A program made the translations under genes and the position numbers. A DNA stretch of 64,000 nucleotides from Chelydra serpentina. Its lineage: Eukaryota; Chordata; Testudines; Chelydridae. Positions within the stretch are counted from its first letter, which is position 1. Every line of letters begins with the position of its first letter. The notes beneath the pieces were generated by a model that ran no database searches, was not told the DNA's origin, and saw only the letters and a list, made by a program, of their open reading frames with translations. Shown one piece after another: positions 47,750 through 60,999 of this stretch. The DNA lies in contig JBAIAC010000024.1 in assembly GCA_037349315.1 (NCBI GenBank), positions 40,831,501 to 40,895,500 on the forward strand, given 5' to 3'.

Positions 47750-50195
47750 TTCAGCTGGCTGAACCTGAATAAGACAGAGATAATGCTGGAAGGCAGAGGA
47801 TAGCATTTTAAAATTTTGCAGCCATGGTTCCGTCTCCTTTGGTTGAAGAGACACACCCACAACTGGTCAATTCAGACCATGGTTTAGGACTTTTTTTTTT
47901 TGATTCCTCGCTGACACTGAGCTCTCACACAAGCATCTGTGATTAATACTTTCCATTATCTCTAGTTGGCTGTAAGACTCCATCCCACCAGATGATGACC
48001 TAGCTCATTTATTCACTCTCTCTCTCAATTGGACTACAGCAACAGGATATGCCTGTTCAACTTACAAAACTCTTACTAGAACAGAAAGCAGCAGCGTTTC
48101 TCCTCAGCAACAAAGGCAACCATAAGCACATCAAACGTGTCCTTCACTCCATACACTGGCTTCCCAAAGTATTTCAAATCAAGTTCAAGGTCGCAGTTAT
48201 TATTATTTGTATATTATCACAGCACTTATGAGTCCTAGCCATGGACCAGTACCCCACTGTGCTAAGCGCTGTACTAACAGAAGAAAAAGATGGTCCCCTC
48301 CCACAAGGAGTTTACAATCTAAGTATAAGACAAGAGGCAGCAGCTGGCTAGAGACAGACAGATGGAGGAGTACCCGGAAACAATGATATAATGTTAGTCA
48401 CCATGATAGAGAGGTCTCAGCATACCAGAGGCTTAATCATTATCAAGACTTTGTAGGCATCATGGCAAAGGAGCACTTATGGAGGGATTTGAAGGAGGAT
48501 GACAAGGTAGTTTTGAGGATGTTAACTAGGAGATCCTCCCAAATATCAGAGCAGTAAGGGAGAAAGCACAAAGAATACTGTTTGAAAATTTAACAAGATA
48601 GTGATGGAGGCTCGCATCATGGGCCAGTTGGAGGCAGGAGCTGATAGCTCAATAACAAGTAAGAGATGGTAGGTCAGGTGAGGACAAGCCACAAGGGCTC
48701 TGAAAGTGTTGATAATTAGCTTATGTTTCATGTGATACAGGAGATGGAGCTAATGAAGGAATGCAAAAAGAGGGGTGACAAAGTGACAGGCTAGAAAAAA
48801 GGTCTTTGTAGTTGTATTCTGTATGGATATGAGCAGGGCAAGATTGCATTTGTCAAGGCCAAAGAGAAGGATACTGCAGTAATCGAGATGCAAGATAATG
48901 AAATCCTGGATGAAAGAATTTTAGCTGCGTGGATGGATAGGAAAGGCTGTTTATCTTAGAGATGCAGACAGAATCAGTAAGTTTAGACATAGCCTGGATG
49001 TGAGGACATACAGAGAGGTGTTGGAGGTGACACCTAAGTTATGGGCCTGAGTGACAGGTGGGAAGGTGGTACTGTCCACAGTGATCAAGTAAGGAGGTAG
49101 TAGGGAGGGTTGGTGGGGAGGCAGGGAGGGAGGCGAGATTAAAAGCTTTCTTTTAGTCATATATAGCTTGAGCTGACAGCTAGACTGCAGATGAGATTAC
49201 CCAGAGATAAGATGTAGAGGGAGAAGAGAAGACCAAGAATAGAGCCGTCTAGAGCCCCGGCAGAAAGTTGGGGGAGAGGAGGATGAGAAGGATCCTTCAA
49301 AGGATATGCTGAAGGAGCAATTAGAGAGGTAGGAGAATCACCAGGAAAGGACAGAGTCAGAGAAGCCAAGGGAGGCCAATATTTCAAGGAGAAGAGCACA
49401 AGTGAAAGAGTCAAAGGTGGCTGACAGGTCAAGGAAAATAAGGATGGAGTGGTGGTTCTAAGATTTGGCTAGGAAGAGGTTGTTAATGATGCTGGTAAGA
49501 GTGGTTTCAGTGGAGTGGAAGTGGCAGAAGTCAGATTGAGGAGTGTCTAGGATGACAATGCAGGAGAGGAACTCCAACAGCAATCAGACAGTACGTTTAA
49601 TGGGCTTAGAGATGAAAGGGAGATTTGGTGATAGCTGGAGAGCCAAGTGGGGTTAAGGGTGGGGGTTTTTTTGTTTTTGTTTTTAAATGGGAGACTAAAG
49701 CATTCTTGCATTGTAAGGAAAAAAATCCAGAGAGGAGTGAGACAAAGAAGAAGATGAGAGTGGACACAAGAGATGGGGTCACTGGGGCAAGTGTAGAAGT
49801 TAGAAGAGGAAAATAGACAACTTTTGTGTCTATGGTAGGGAAAAAGGAGATGAGAGCGGTAAGAAAGTAAGGATACCTATGCGAGGGGAGGAGGAAGGTC
49901 ACATCATATTATATTCAAGGTGTTCCATGGCCTGACCCTACAATATCTAGAAGGCCACCTAAAGTTCCAGGATGAAGACTGTGTTTGACAACTTTGCTCC
50001 TCTAGAGCAATGGAACTCTCTATAATGAGGGTATAGCTTATCTGCGAAGGAGACAGAACTTTCTCAGTGGCTGGTCTGAGACTGTAGAATGAACTTCCCC
50101 AGGAACTAAGGACCATCACAAATCTCACCACATTCCACTCCAAGTACAAGGCAAATTTCTTTGACCTTGTCTTCTCTATCAAATACAATGCAACA
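47750..50195 (+). mobile_element. L2-like LINE 3' part, split in two
   Basis: The plus strand reads WLNLNKTEIMLEG near 47.76 kb, LDYSNRICL-like text near 48.03 kb and QLTKLLLEQKAAAFLLS (48.06 kb) then SIHWLPKVFQIKFKV, which match L2 C-terminal motifs (KTE.LL, LDYCNAL, LQNAAARLL, LHWLP...FK). It stops at 48191 and resumes at 49922 with a block corresponding to F.V.AP.LWN.LP.ELR (about 50.07-50.12 kb). The inserted 1.7 kb is another L2 in the opposite orientation. The copy is dead. Confidence 0.75.
48192..49913 (-). mobile_element. L2-like LINE, antiparallel nested insertion
   Basis: The insertion sits between copies of TTCAAGGT (48184-48191 and 49914-49921), a probable target duplication. On the minus strand, from 49.9 kb down, a reverse-transcriptase region appears: a degenerate leader (about 49.7-49.6 kb), DGSILGLLFSLYILSLGNLI (about 49.25-49.2 kb, equivalent to PQGSxLGPLLFSLYI), and then HNLGVTSNTSL near 49.0 kb. 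The 3' end at 48.2 kb has the AATAATAA tail characteristic of L2-type elements. It is 5' truncated and full of stops. Confidence 0.75.
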
Positions 50196-53100
50196 TGTAT
50201 TTAAAAAAACAACAACCCATACCTTCCGAAACCAGACATTACATTGTACAGGCTTCTCCTTCTGAGTAGAGGATGAGAGAACAAAAGATGTGACAGGTGT
50301 TAGTAACTTTCCTTAATAAATATACTACTGGAAGATGCTCAGATGCTACAGTGATGAATGTGGTATAAGAATCTACGGAGAACAAAATGGCATAGACTAG
50401 AAACCAATGATATACTAGAACCCAATGATCCCTCCTGGACTTCAAGTCTATGAATCTATTGGATTGGTTGGCATTTGTGCTCTCAAAATAGCATTGAGCC
50501 TTTTGCCTTAGTTGAACATGTTTACTCTGTAGATTAAAGAATAGCATCTCATTTTTTATTTTGCTAAACATTTAAAGTAGCTCAAAATTGCTCCTCCTCA
50601 CAATGAGGTGAATTCAAAGCACTTCCAGTCACCAGCCTCATCCATAAACTGAGATTGTTAGTTCTGCCAAATTATGGGCTAGTTTGAAGGATCATATGCA
50701 TGCATGCCATCTGGCCCTGCCCACATCAAAAAGGGATGTGTGCATGTCTTAACTGCAGCACTGTCTTCCCAACTCCTGGACCCACAGAGGATCCACCATA
50801 GGTCCAGAGATCAATGTGTAAGAAGGAGGAGGAGGGTCAAGGGTAGTTGTATTATCTTATCTATGGCCCATGTTCATTTTGCATAACCATCCAGATGTAG
50901 GTTGGAACCCTGGCTGCATAGCTCCATTGGCACTATGATGCAATGGAGATGAAAGTCAGGTGGTGCTCAAGCCAATGTGGCATCACTAAAAAATACAGAT
51001 GGCCCTGAGCTTTCAGTGCATTTAGGGGGGTTTGCAGGACTTGGGGGCCTTTCTGATCTTCCTCCCTGCCTGCAGAAAGCACTCTCTGGCCATGTGTGTG
51101 GAGGTTGTGAGATACTCTGCTGTTTACCAGGCACAAAGCAGCAACCTAGCAAAGTTTCACTGAAGAAGTGAAGTGTTCTATTTCTTTTCCAATGAATTCT
51201 AACCAACATTCCTGAACTCTATAGCTACCACTAACATTATTAGATTTAACATAAAAGTGTAGGCAAAGTGTAGGCACATATATAAATCTGATTTGGAACT
51301 ACAACATGACTACAGGCTGGCACCTGTAGAGCCATGTACTGGCATGCAGAGAACAAAAACTCAGGCTGATCCTTGCTTCTAATAAAGGCCATAAGGTGTG
51401 CTATGGAGGAACGGCATTCAGCCCTGGAAAGGTTGGTGGAGAAAAAAAATGAGGGTAGTCTATCCTATATTGTTCTCAAACGCCCTTCTAACCAACCCAG
51501 GTGCAGTGCATTCCAACTTCAGTGGATATTATGACCAGCCTTCTACCAAAAGGGAGATTGACTCCGTGGTTTTGTTTGTTTTAAAAAGGAAGACTCTCAA
51601 AAGTTAAATACACACACAACAGAAACCCCTACTCATTTGATAAGGCTATACAATTAATAATGCCATTAACTAAACCTAGCCAGATCACTTTAACTATTAA
51701 AATTTGTTTTAAAATCCTTACATTTATTTTGAAGTTTGAATAGGTTTTTTTAAGTTGCAATTAAAAGCAATACCATTTAAATTTAAAAGTTATAATATAT
51801 AGGTAAGGAGAATTTTAGTATGTTTCTTTATATATGTGAAAACCTGAATATACTCTACTGGTGTAGTTTAAAAAAACCCTCTAGATAAAGACATATATTG
51901 GTGATTGGACAAAGTTTGCAGTTCACTAATTTTTTTGTGAGTAGGGGGGTTGCAGAGGGTTGCAGTGGGGAATAGCCACAAGAAAGGCCACTTTCAAGAA
52001 AGGATAGTTTGGGGAAACTAGTAACAGACTTTCCAAGAGAAATGAAATTCAGAAATTACAAAAAAGTATTGTATTAAGGATATTAGGAAAGCGCTTATGA
52101 TAAATCAGTGGTTAGTAGACATTATAAAGTTGATATCAATGTTTACAAGGTACGGTCTTACTTTTATGAGTTTATAAATCAGCCACAACATTTTCTACCC
52201 TAGGCTGAAACCTGGCATAAGGTCTGAGTTTAAATTATGGAAAGAAAAAAGAAGCAACTCCCTACCCTCCAACAAAACCCAGCATCCCAGTTGAAAAAAC
52301 ACCTTTTTTGCCCTCTTCTCCCTTTCCTGCTGATTCTTAGGTTTGTAAATGAGGACTTAAAGATTTTTTTCTTTTACCCCCTAGCTCAGTTTCCAAGCAC
52401 CTTGCAACCACTCCCCCATGGTGAACCTAAAAAAAAACAGAGTTGAAACAACTATTTGTCTTTCCTACCTTTTTGATTTATAACTCAAAGTAATCGGCCA
52501 GCTCTTCTCCCTCCATCACTGACTTTTGCCTCCTCTGCATGCTCCCTTTCTATTGAACATTGTAGATGAGGACTTTTTGGCTCCCACAAATAGAGTACAA
52601 CAACGTTGGTTCCCACTACAGCCTGTTCACATTGCTGTTTTATGTACTGTATTTTATTTATGGACATTAGCAGGGCCTAAGCCATGACAAGTAACATGAA
52701 AGAATGCTCCAAAATTGTCTCAACTGGCCATTGGCTTATTATAGCAGGCAAACAACAATATTTTTAAATATAATAGTACATTAGCTAATCTTGACTTGGA
52801 GTTTTTTAAATTATATCCAAAGTCAAGAGAGAGGAAGCCTGGTAAAAAGAAGATGCCCCACTATTTTTGTTTTTTATATGAGGTGACATGGACTCACTTA
52901 ATCTCAATTTTTCCACTGAGACCCCTGTAATTATTGTTGGTGTTCATATTTGGCAATTTCTGCTTATAGCAAAGACAAGAATCTATAATAAAAAGGAAAA
53001 ACTGGAATGTGTAGATGCGTGTCCCAAAGGTTTCCTGGATGACAGGGACTTGGCTGATTATACTGCCAAAATTATAGAGTGTAAAGTCTGCTTTCTGAAA

Positions 53101-55125
53101 TGAGAGTTTATAATACACTTGTTTTGGCTCTTTAAAATCCAGCAATTACCTAAAGCTCCCTGAGCTCTTGGATACTATTATGCTGAATAAAAATTCTGTC
53201 ATGGGTCTTAAATCCTGGCTATAGCCTTGGCCGCTCTCTTGAGGGGTTTTAAGGCTAATGCAATGCCCTTTGAAGTCAATGGCAAGGGGTCTATTTAATT
53301 TAGTGAATAGTGCATTAGGCCATTAATGAGATAAACACAAGTTCTTTTTCTGACTTGCTCCAGAACATGGACTACAACTAGATATCCTACTCAGCAATCC
53401 TGCAAAATTCTATTGGGTATCCTAGAACAACCGTTACCTACACAGTCAATGAGAAATAATCTACTTTATTGGGATTAGGCAGTCATGAGCAGACAGATAT
53501 TTTTACAGTATAGATTTAAAAGTTTTAAAGCAATTCTCAGTTTAGATGGCCAACATCATCTAAGTGGAGATTCCCATTCATTTTGCATGATGTTGTTTAA
53601 GATGTGATTAACTGAGATTCTGAAGGATTTTGAACCCTTCATTTATTTAAGATTTTGGATTTGTATCATGCACCCCTCCACACACAGCTTCAAGCACATA
53701 TATATAATTTAACACACCAATATATTTAACTTCCTTTTTTTCCCCAGAATAAACAGAACCATCCCCTAATACAATCTATCTGTTGTCAGTCAGCTACCGG
53801 TGTGGTGCTCTGCTCTGTTCAATGTTGATATCAGTCAGCTGCGTGCGTGTTCCCTCTGTGTGCTGCCCCAGCTCTGTTCCCACAATTGCCCTTTCTAAGT
53901 ATAGATTACCTACTGAGAACTATTCCTCTTTACAGTACTTATATTTAGATTTAACAATTTGTAGACTATCCCTCAACACTTTAAAAACAGAGACAATCTG
54001 TTGGTCCTCTGTGCCTCCCTTGGTATCATTTTTTTCAAGAAGTCTATTTAAAATCTAAAGAGATAGAATAATCTCCTCAAATGATACCCCAAAGATGTGA
54101 ATTCTCTGCAAATGCTTTTGGTATGGTGAATATAATGCTACTTTTTATGAATGATCCAATTCCCATACAAAAAAGAATTGGGTGTTTTTAGATGTTCTTT
54201 TGTACTCTTAGAACTCAAAACATATTTTCTCTCACATTCTTTTTTTTTTTTAAAGAATGTTTGCTATTCAAAATTCTAAATCCTGATCTGCCCATCCCAT
54301 TCTCCTTGGACACTACAAATTGGAGGTTGAGGTGCAGGTCATGCTGGTAAATAAAAATCCTATTATGTCTTCACAGGGAATAAGTATCAAAACAGGATAT
54401 ACTTTAATTTGTAAACTATATATTTAAGAAAGGTAATTTTTTTTTTGCTATTTTACATTGTGTTTACAGGAACCAGATTAGGTAATAGAATATCTGTGCG
54501 CCATATGCAGCTCTCCCAAACTGGCTAAATACTATGTAACCATGTTTTGTCAAGTGATATTGTATCAGTCTAATTTTAGTATCTAATCTTTTTAAACAGG
54601 AAGATGTACTTTTTTGGCTTTAAAATGTCATGATACTGTATTTGTTTTTGTTCTGTTAGAATAAGAGCAAAATCAAATTTAGCAATATCTAACCTTTTAC
54701 ATTTCATACCTCCTCAAAGTATGTCACTAATAAATGTTCCACATTCCATTTATAAATTCATTTTGCATACCTGATTACAGTACTTTTTCCACAGCTGATT
54801 AAAGGGTCAGTGCAGTCTTTAACCCTGTTGAAATTAATTCTTTAGTCTTACTTTTTATTACACCTCTATAAAATGCTCTGTTTACAATAGGTACCAACTT
54901 GTTCTAAACAGACATCTTTTATTAAGTAGTCCAAGGGCAAAGAAACAGGAAACTGAGTGTGAAACAGATATCATTACAGCTTAATAAGGTTTGACCAGGG
55001 GACTGACAACGTTAATTTAAAAAAAAACAAAAAACCAGTTGGGTTAACACAATATAAAGAAATTAAGTTTATATGAATAAAATTATTTTATCTTACAACA
55101 AAATCATTTTGCATGGTATTCTTAC

Positions 55126-55233
55126 CTAAAGAATGTGCAGCTGTGGTTTTGGAGCTGAAAAAGCGTCCAAGTCCAAGGTCTCCAAGCTTTACTACTCCTG
55201 TAGCTGTAATGAACACATTAGCTGGCTTTATAT
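55126..55233 (-). CDS. NEK7: NEK7 coding exon (residues 161-197, catalytic loop to T-loop)
   Basis: A 108-bp exon. It completes D161 and encodes [20 protein letters not shown] (162-181) and [15 protein letters not shown]. It carries the catalytic-loop KPAN and the DLG motif (D179; NEK7 uses DLG rather than DFG). It also carries S195, the site phosphorylated by NEK9 in mammals. Acceptor TTCATAG and donor GTAAGA are intact. All catalytic residues expected here are present. Confidence 0.97.
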
Positions 55234-57017
55234 CTATGAAGAGAAAAACATTTTGCAATATGTTAGCAATAAAACCTACTGCATCATCAATAATACATGT
55301 AATGAGGCTTGTAATTTTGTATAATGTTAATCAAATCAAATGACAGTAAGTACTGTATAGAAAATCTTTTAAGCATTTAATAAAATGTGAATTTGGGATT
55401 TTAAAAATTTTAATTAACTTTTGTGGCTATAATTCAAGTTACTTTAACTGGTTGTGCTTAATTCACTATAGCAACAAAAATTGAGCAACGAAAAACAACA
55501 AATAAAAAAAGCAACACATAAAACAGTTTTCGCTCTAAAACTACAAAACATGCACACGCTGATAATAGCTACTGTTATACAAACTATTTAAGTCTTAACC
55601 CTGCCCTTTGGAGACAACGGCAGCATTTTTAAAAAGTACCTGACACTAGTCTCCTAAAAAAAAAAAGCAGGTCAAACTTATTTAAGTGTCAAGTACCCAC
55701 AGCTGTCACTGAGCTCAAGAGCAACAGCTCAATGGTTCAAAAGCAGAACTTTTGAAAATCAGGTCAAGTTTATGTATGAACATAACAATAGGCACCATTC
55801 TTTAAAAAAATCTTGATCTGCATGATTTTAACTTTTGCTGGAAACATGGAAAATGCTAATATTAAATGGGTTAATGACACCACCATTTAACTTACTTAAG
55901 GTTCCCTTGCTTACCATGTGAGAGCTTTCATCTCCTTTCCACACACTTTCCTTTCCACTTACTATCCCAGACTTTTGGCCTTTCATACATGCATGTGTGT
56001 TTAAGAGGATCACAAGTACAGCAATTTGCAGGGGTAGCTGGTAGCTAAGGACTGATGGGTCCAAGTGAGATTTGGCTACTGAAGGGTGCATGGGAGGACT
56101 TAAGCAGAGGTGGAGTTCAGAAGATCTAGTGGGGGGGGGGGTGAGAAGGACAGACTGGGAGCACAGGAGCTAGTGGTGTGACGGCATTGAGCCACGGGCT
56201 GAATAGGAGGTCGGGGGGAGGAGGGTGCAGGGACAGGGGAGGAAGGGTGGCTGAGTGGGGGTGCAGGACATGAAGGGGAAGGGAGTGCAGAGACACATGG
56301 GGACAGGTGCAGATGTTCCTGACTGAATGGGAGAGGCTAGGAGTCAGCATGGGGGAGGCTTCCCAACTCCCTAACAATCCCCCCTCCCCCCCAACCCCCC
56401 CAACCCCCCCAAAGAACCCTGTTCCATACTTCTCCCACCCACACCCAACAGCCCTCCAGGTTCATTCCCAGGCTCCTTCCCAGCAATTACTTCCCTCTCA
56501 ACTCCTCCGTTACCCCTGACTTTGCACTGCTTCTGAAAGGTGTGTATGAAATACATTTCTGGATTGTAGTTTAAATGAATTATTACTCAAAGTTCTGTAT
56601 TAATATGCCTAGTATGGAATCTATTTATCAAAAAACATTTCCTGAATCTTTTGTTGTCTCTATTACTACAGACATACTTGCTGACAGATATTTTGAAATA
56701 AATTACCAACATAATTCAAACTGGAGTGATTATAGTGTGTTGTTTTGACAAATAAAATATGCAGAATTTTAAAATATTATGGGCAGAATTTTTAATTTTT
56801 GAGTGCAGAATTACCCCAACAGTATCATATATCTTTTAAAAAGAAATCCTTTCTATTTTTAAAGTTACTTATAAAATACTGCAGTAACATACACATTGTG
56901 TAAGTTACTTGTCAAAATTGATTTTTTTAATATCTTATTTGGTATCATTTGTATTGAACCTGCCAAGTTCTCTCATTAATACTTGTTAAAGATGCAATGT
57001 CTATAATCCTATGTTAC
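55234..57017 (-). other. NEK7: NEK7 intron (1.8 kb)
   Basis: The intron contains a GC-rich, G/C-tract stretch at about 56.09-56.51 kb followed by AATTTTAAAATATTATGGGC-type sequence to about 56.83 kb. Together they probably represent an old interspersed repeat. No gene was seen. Confidence 0.7.
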
Positions 57018-57126
57018 CTCTATGCATGACACGACGAGAATGCATATGTTCCAATGCACTGCACAGCTGAACAAAGTACTTCCAAACTGTCCTTTCAGGA
57101 ATCAACCTCTTCTGTTTCTTAAAATG
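57018..57126 (-). CDS. NEK7: NEK7 coding exon (residues 125-160/161)
   Basis: A 109-bp exon, phase 0 at entry and 1 at exit. It encodes [20 protein letters not shown] (125-144) and [16 protein letters not shown] (145-160). This is helix E of the kinase C-lobe and the start of the HRD motif, whose D161 is split over the next intron. The acceptor is TTTATAAAG and the donor GAG|GTAACA. This is the most 5' NEK7 exon in the window. The preceding exon (ending in the hinge and DLSRMIK region) was not found up to 64000, so it lies upstream. Confidence 0.97.
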
Positions 57127-58102
57127 CTTTATAAAGAAAGCAGAGAAGTATTGAAAACCTATTACACAATTAACTGAAAAAACAGGTAAACTCTTAATTA
57201 AAAGCTTAATTAAGACGGAGCTCACTTAATCTGAGCAAAAGTTTCTAGGACTATTTCTATATATGGAAGTTCAACTTTTCCCTGAAATATTAACATACAA
57301 TATACCAGCACAGGATGTGCTGACATTAATCAACAAATACAAACACTATACTGAATATCAAGCTGTTTAAAATAAATCCACAGCCCTAAGAAAAGTTCAT
57401 ATAATGTTTATTTAACAAAGTTACATTTTTCAGAGGAAAAAAATCCTCAGTGGAGGGAAATGGGGGTGGAATGTTGTAGTACAGAATCAATCCGCCATAT
57501 AATGGATAAAGGCCAGCAGTAAGAAAAAGTTACTAAAGGAATTCTCAAAATAAAGAAGTTTGTCACCACCAAAATTAATTTCTATACACTTTTATTCTCA
57601 TGAGCCTAGAACAAAGAAAACAAATACCAAGGATACACATTCATAAGCCGTCAAAATTATGTAACTCAATTTTAGAAGCCATGGAGTATGTAAAATTGGG
57701 AACACAAGAATTGTGTATGTCTAAGGGTATGTCTACACTACGAGACTAGTTCGATTTTTGTTAAACCGAACTTGTGAACCCGATATTGCCAGGTCGATTG
57801 TTCGAATCCACATCAGGGATCTTAATTTGAATTTCCGAGTCCACAGTAAGGGGGCAAGCGTCGACATTGCAAGCGGTGCACTGTGGGTAGCTATCCCACA
57901 GTTCCCGCAGTCCCCGCTGCCCACTGGAATTCTGGGTGTAGCCCCCAGTGCCTTGTGGGACCGAAATTGTGTCAAGGGTCGTCATACGTAAATTTCGTCA
58001 CTCGACCCACACTCCCGCCGTCCCTACGTGAAAGCGCCGGCGGGTAATGAATTCGCGCCCTTTTCCTGTGGCTGATAGCTCGGACGCCACAGGACAGTGA
58101 GC

Positions 58103-59385
58103 ATGGAGCCCTCCGCGATTATCGCTGATGTTCTGTCCGTTGCCAACACCTCGCGCCTTATAGCGCACCTTTTCCAGACTCAGATGCAGAGAAATCGGGA
58201 GAGGAGGCAACGGAAGCTCCGGGAGTACTTGAACTCTAGGAGGGGCATGGACCTCTCGCAAAGCGCTGGACCCCGTCGCCTAGACATCATGGTGGCAATG
58301 GGTCACGTTGATCCTGTGGAACGGTGATTCTGGGCAAGGGAAACAAGCACTGACTGGTGGGACCGCATAGTGCTGCAGGTCTGGGATGAATCCCAGTGGC
58401 TGCGAAACTTTCGGATGCGTAAGGGCACTTTCCTGGAACTTTGTGACTTGCTGTCCCCTGCCCTGAAGCGCCAGGACACCCGGATGCGAGCAGCCCTGAC
58501 TATCCAGAAGCGAGTGGCCATAGCCCTGTGGAAGCTTGCTACTCCTGACAGCTACCGGTCAGTAGCGAACCAATTTGGAGTGGGCAAGTCTACCGTGGCG
58601 GTTGCTGTGATGCAGGTAGCCCATGCAATCGTTGACCTGCTGCTCTCAAAGGTAGTGACCCTTGGAGACGTGCAGCTGATCATAGATGGCTTCGCTGCGA
58701 TGGGATTCCCAAACTGCGGTGGGGCCATAGATGGGACACACATCCCTATCCTGGGACCGGAGCACCAGGGCAGCCAGTACATTAACCAAAAGGGCTATTT
58801 TTCTATGGTACTGCAAGCATTAGTGGACCACAAAGGACGTTTTACCAACATAAATGTTGGATGGCCAGGCAAGGTTCATGATGCTCGTGTTTTCAAGAAC
58901 TCTGGTCTCTTTAGACAGCTGCAACAGGGTGTTTATTTCCCGGACCGCAAAATTACTGTTGGGGATGTGGAAATGCCAACAGTTATCCTAGGGGACCCTG
59001 CCTACCCGCTAATGCCATGGCTCATGAAGCCATACACGGGAGCCCTGGACACTGAAAAGGAGCTCTTCAATTACCGCCTGAGCAAGTGAGAATGGTGGTG
59101 GAGTGTGCCTTTGGCCGTCTCAAAGGCAGATGGCGAAGCTTACTGACTTGCTCCGACCTCAGCCCTAAAAATATCCCCATTGTGATTGCAGCGTGCTGTG
59201 TGCTCCACAATCTCTGTGAGATCAAAGGGGAGACGTTTATGGTGGGCTGGGAGGTTGAGGCAAATCGCCGGGCAGCAGATTACGCTCAGCCGGACACCAG
59301 GGCGATTAGAAGATCGCAGCGGGACGCACTGCGCATCCGGGAAGCTTTGAAAGCTCGCTTCCAGACAGACCAGGGTAACCAGTGA
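58103..59385 (+). pseudogene. HARBI1-like transposase, broken (element 2)
   Basis: This is homologous over its full length to the intact transposase at 11301-12584. Codon 75, CGA in element 1, is TGA here (58325-58327), a change typical of CpG decay. A one-base deletion near 59088, where element 1 reads AAGTGCAGAATG, gives AAGTGAGAATG and a stop (59087-59089). The remaining frame continues from VVECAFGRLK to the usual end at 59385. The acidic blocks GGAIDGTHIP, KVHDARVF, LGDPAYPL and VVECAFG all survive. With two independent lesions it cannot make a full transposase. AATAAA follows at 59506-59511. Confidence 0.93.
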
Positions 59386-60078
59386 CAGTTACACTTCCTT
59401 AAACAGATACAGAACCTTCCCCTGTTTCTTTACACAGTTTCCGTTGCCCATCCTCTCCCATTACCAACCCCCTTCCCCCTCCTTCGCTCAACGCTTTAAA
59501 GGCACAATAAAGAAAACATTTGTTTATTTGGACCGTCTCCGGTACTGGTTTCTCGGTTACGGTTTTAACCGTGGACGCATTCCGCGGTTGGGGAGCGGGT
59601 GGAGTGTAGGAAAGTAAGCTTCAAAGCTTGGGGAATGACATGATCCTGCTCCCAGAGCAGTCCTAAGTGCTGGACTGCTTGTTTAAAGGGAGCCATTAAC
59701 CCCTCCTATTCGCATGTGTGTGTGGTGGGGTCTCCGTGACTTTTTCCCTGTGAATATCGGATACGGATCCCCCGGTGCATTGATCTATCATGCAGGCTAT
59801 TGCCAGCCGCTAAAGATCAGTGGTCACTCTCCCCCACCAGACAGCGAAACACCCAACCACCAACCCCATGTAGAGAATCTGTAAACCCACACACAGAATG
59901 TCAAGTGTGCTTACTGCATGCAATTTTTACTGTCCCTTTCAGTTGATCTGTTACCCTGTCTACACCCTGGGTTGTGCTCCAGTCCTATGCACTTACAAAC
60001 CCCGTTACCCAGTAACCCGGAAAAAAAACGGTCCCGTTTAAGACACTCAGGGAAACATCAATGAACCAAAAAACCAGT

Positions 60079-60084
60079 TTTATT
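60079..60084 (-). terminator. Poly(A) signal of the Myb-like gene (element 2)
   Basis: AATAAA on the minus strand lies about 79 bases after the Myb-like stop. Because it is in the NEK7 sense direction within an intron, it could also act on NEK7 pre-mRNA (inference). Confidence 0.6.
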
Positions 60085-60162
60085 AAACAGAACATTTCTT
60101 TAACATGGAACCTGGGAAGGGAGGTGTTGCAGGGTGCTGCTGGAGGGAGGGGAAGGAACAAT

Positions 60163-60644
60163 CTACGGTTTTGGGAATGAGAGCCTTCTGCTACTGGAGC
60201 AGTGTGCAGGGGTGGAGTGAATATTTCCACGGACCCTGCCTCCCCTCGTCCTAGTGACTTTGGGCGAGTAAACCACTGGACTTGGTGGCGGGGGTGGGCG
60301 GTTGGAAAGAACATATAGAGGGGCTCTTTCCTCCTGTCTCCTGTCCTGGAGAACATCCACCAGGCGCCGGAGCGTGTCCGTTTGCTCCCTCATTAGTCCC
60401 AGCATTGTTTGGGTAGCCTGCTGATCTTCCTGCCGCCACCTGTACTCGCGCGCTTCAGCCCTCTGCTCCCGTTCCCTGGCTGCTCGCTCGGACCGTGAGA
60501 CGTCCTCTCTCCGCTGTGCCGCCTCCCTTCGGGACAACATAATCAATTCTGAGAACATGTCGTCCCGGGTTCTCTTTTTGCGCCGCCTTAGCTGTAGCAA
60601 CCCATGGGAGGGAGAAACACGGGTAGGGCGGGAGACACTCGCAG
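60163..60644 (-). CDS. Myb/SANT-like protein, exon 2 (element 2), full tail
   Basis: Exon 2 of the Myb-like gene, entered after CATCCCGCAG just before 60644, completing alanine 220. It encodes the basic RRRKKRTR block (239-246), an Arg/Glu/Gln-rich probable coiled coil, a proline run (NRPPPPPSP) and a basic C-terminus ending SSRRLSFPKP. Joined to exon 1 the protein is 379 residues with no stop, against 347 residues in element 1, where an 8-base loss shifts the frame. This copy therefore defines the likely complete C-terminus. Confidence 0.83.
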
Positions 60645-60999
60645 CTGCGGGATGAGGGAAAGGGAGTGAATTCCTCAGAAAGATACTTTTTGCAGAACAA
60701 TGCCCATACTCTTTCACCGTGAATAGGACCAAACACAGTGCCTATCACATGTAAACGTACTACAAGGTCAAATATTATGCCTTAATGCTGAGTGTCTGGG
60801 GTCCCGGTATACAGATCCCAGAAGCCTTGCCGAACAGTGAAAATCACCTCTCTGAAGACCATGGTAAGGTTATGAGTTAGGACTGCTGAGAGATTGCTTC
60901 ACAGCAGTGCTCTACTCCCATGTCTCACTCACTGTTCCTGGCGGCGGGCAGGCACTGATGCTGGCCAAACCGCTAATCTACAGCGACTTTCCAAACCTC

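Larger units (their letters stand above)
43427..55125 (-). other. NEK7: NEK7 intron (11.7 kb) with nested LINEs
   Basis: The longest intron seen. Its first and last parts (43.4-46.4 kb and 50.2-55.1 kb) are AT-rich with no gene. The middle holds a CR1 fragment with a fold-back insertion and two antiparallel L2-like LINE fragments, one nested in the other. Confidence 0.85.
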
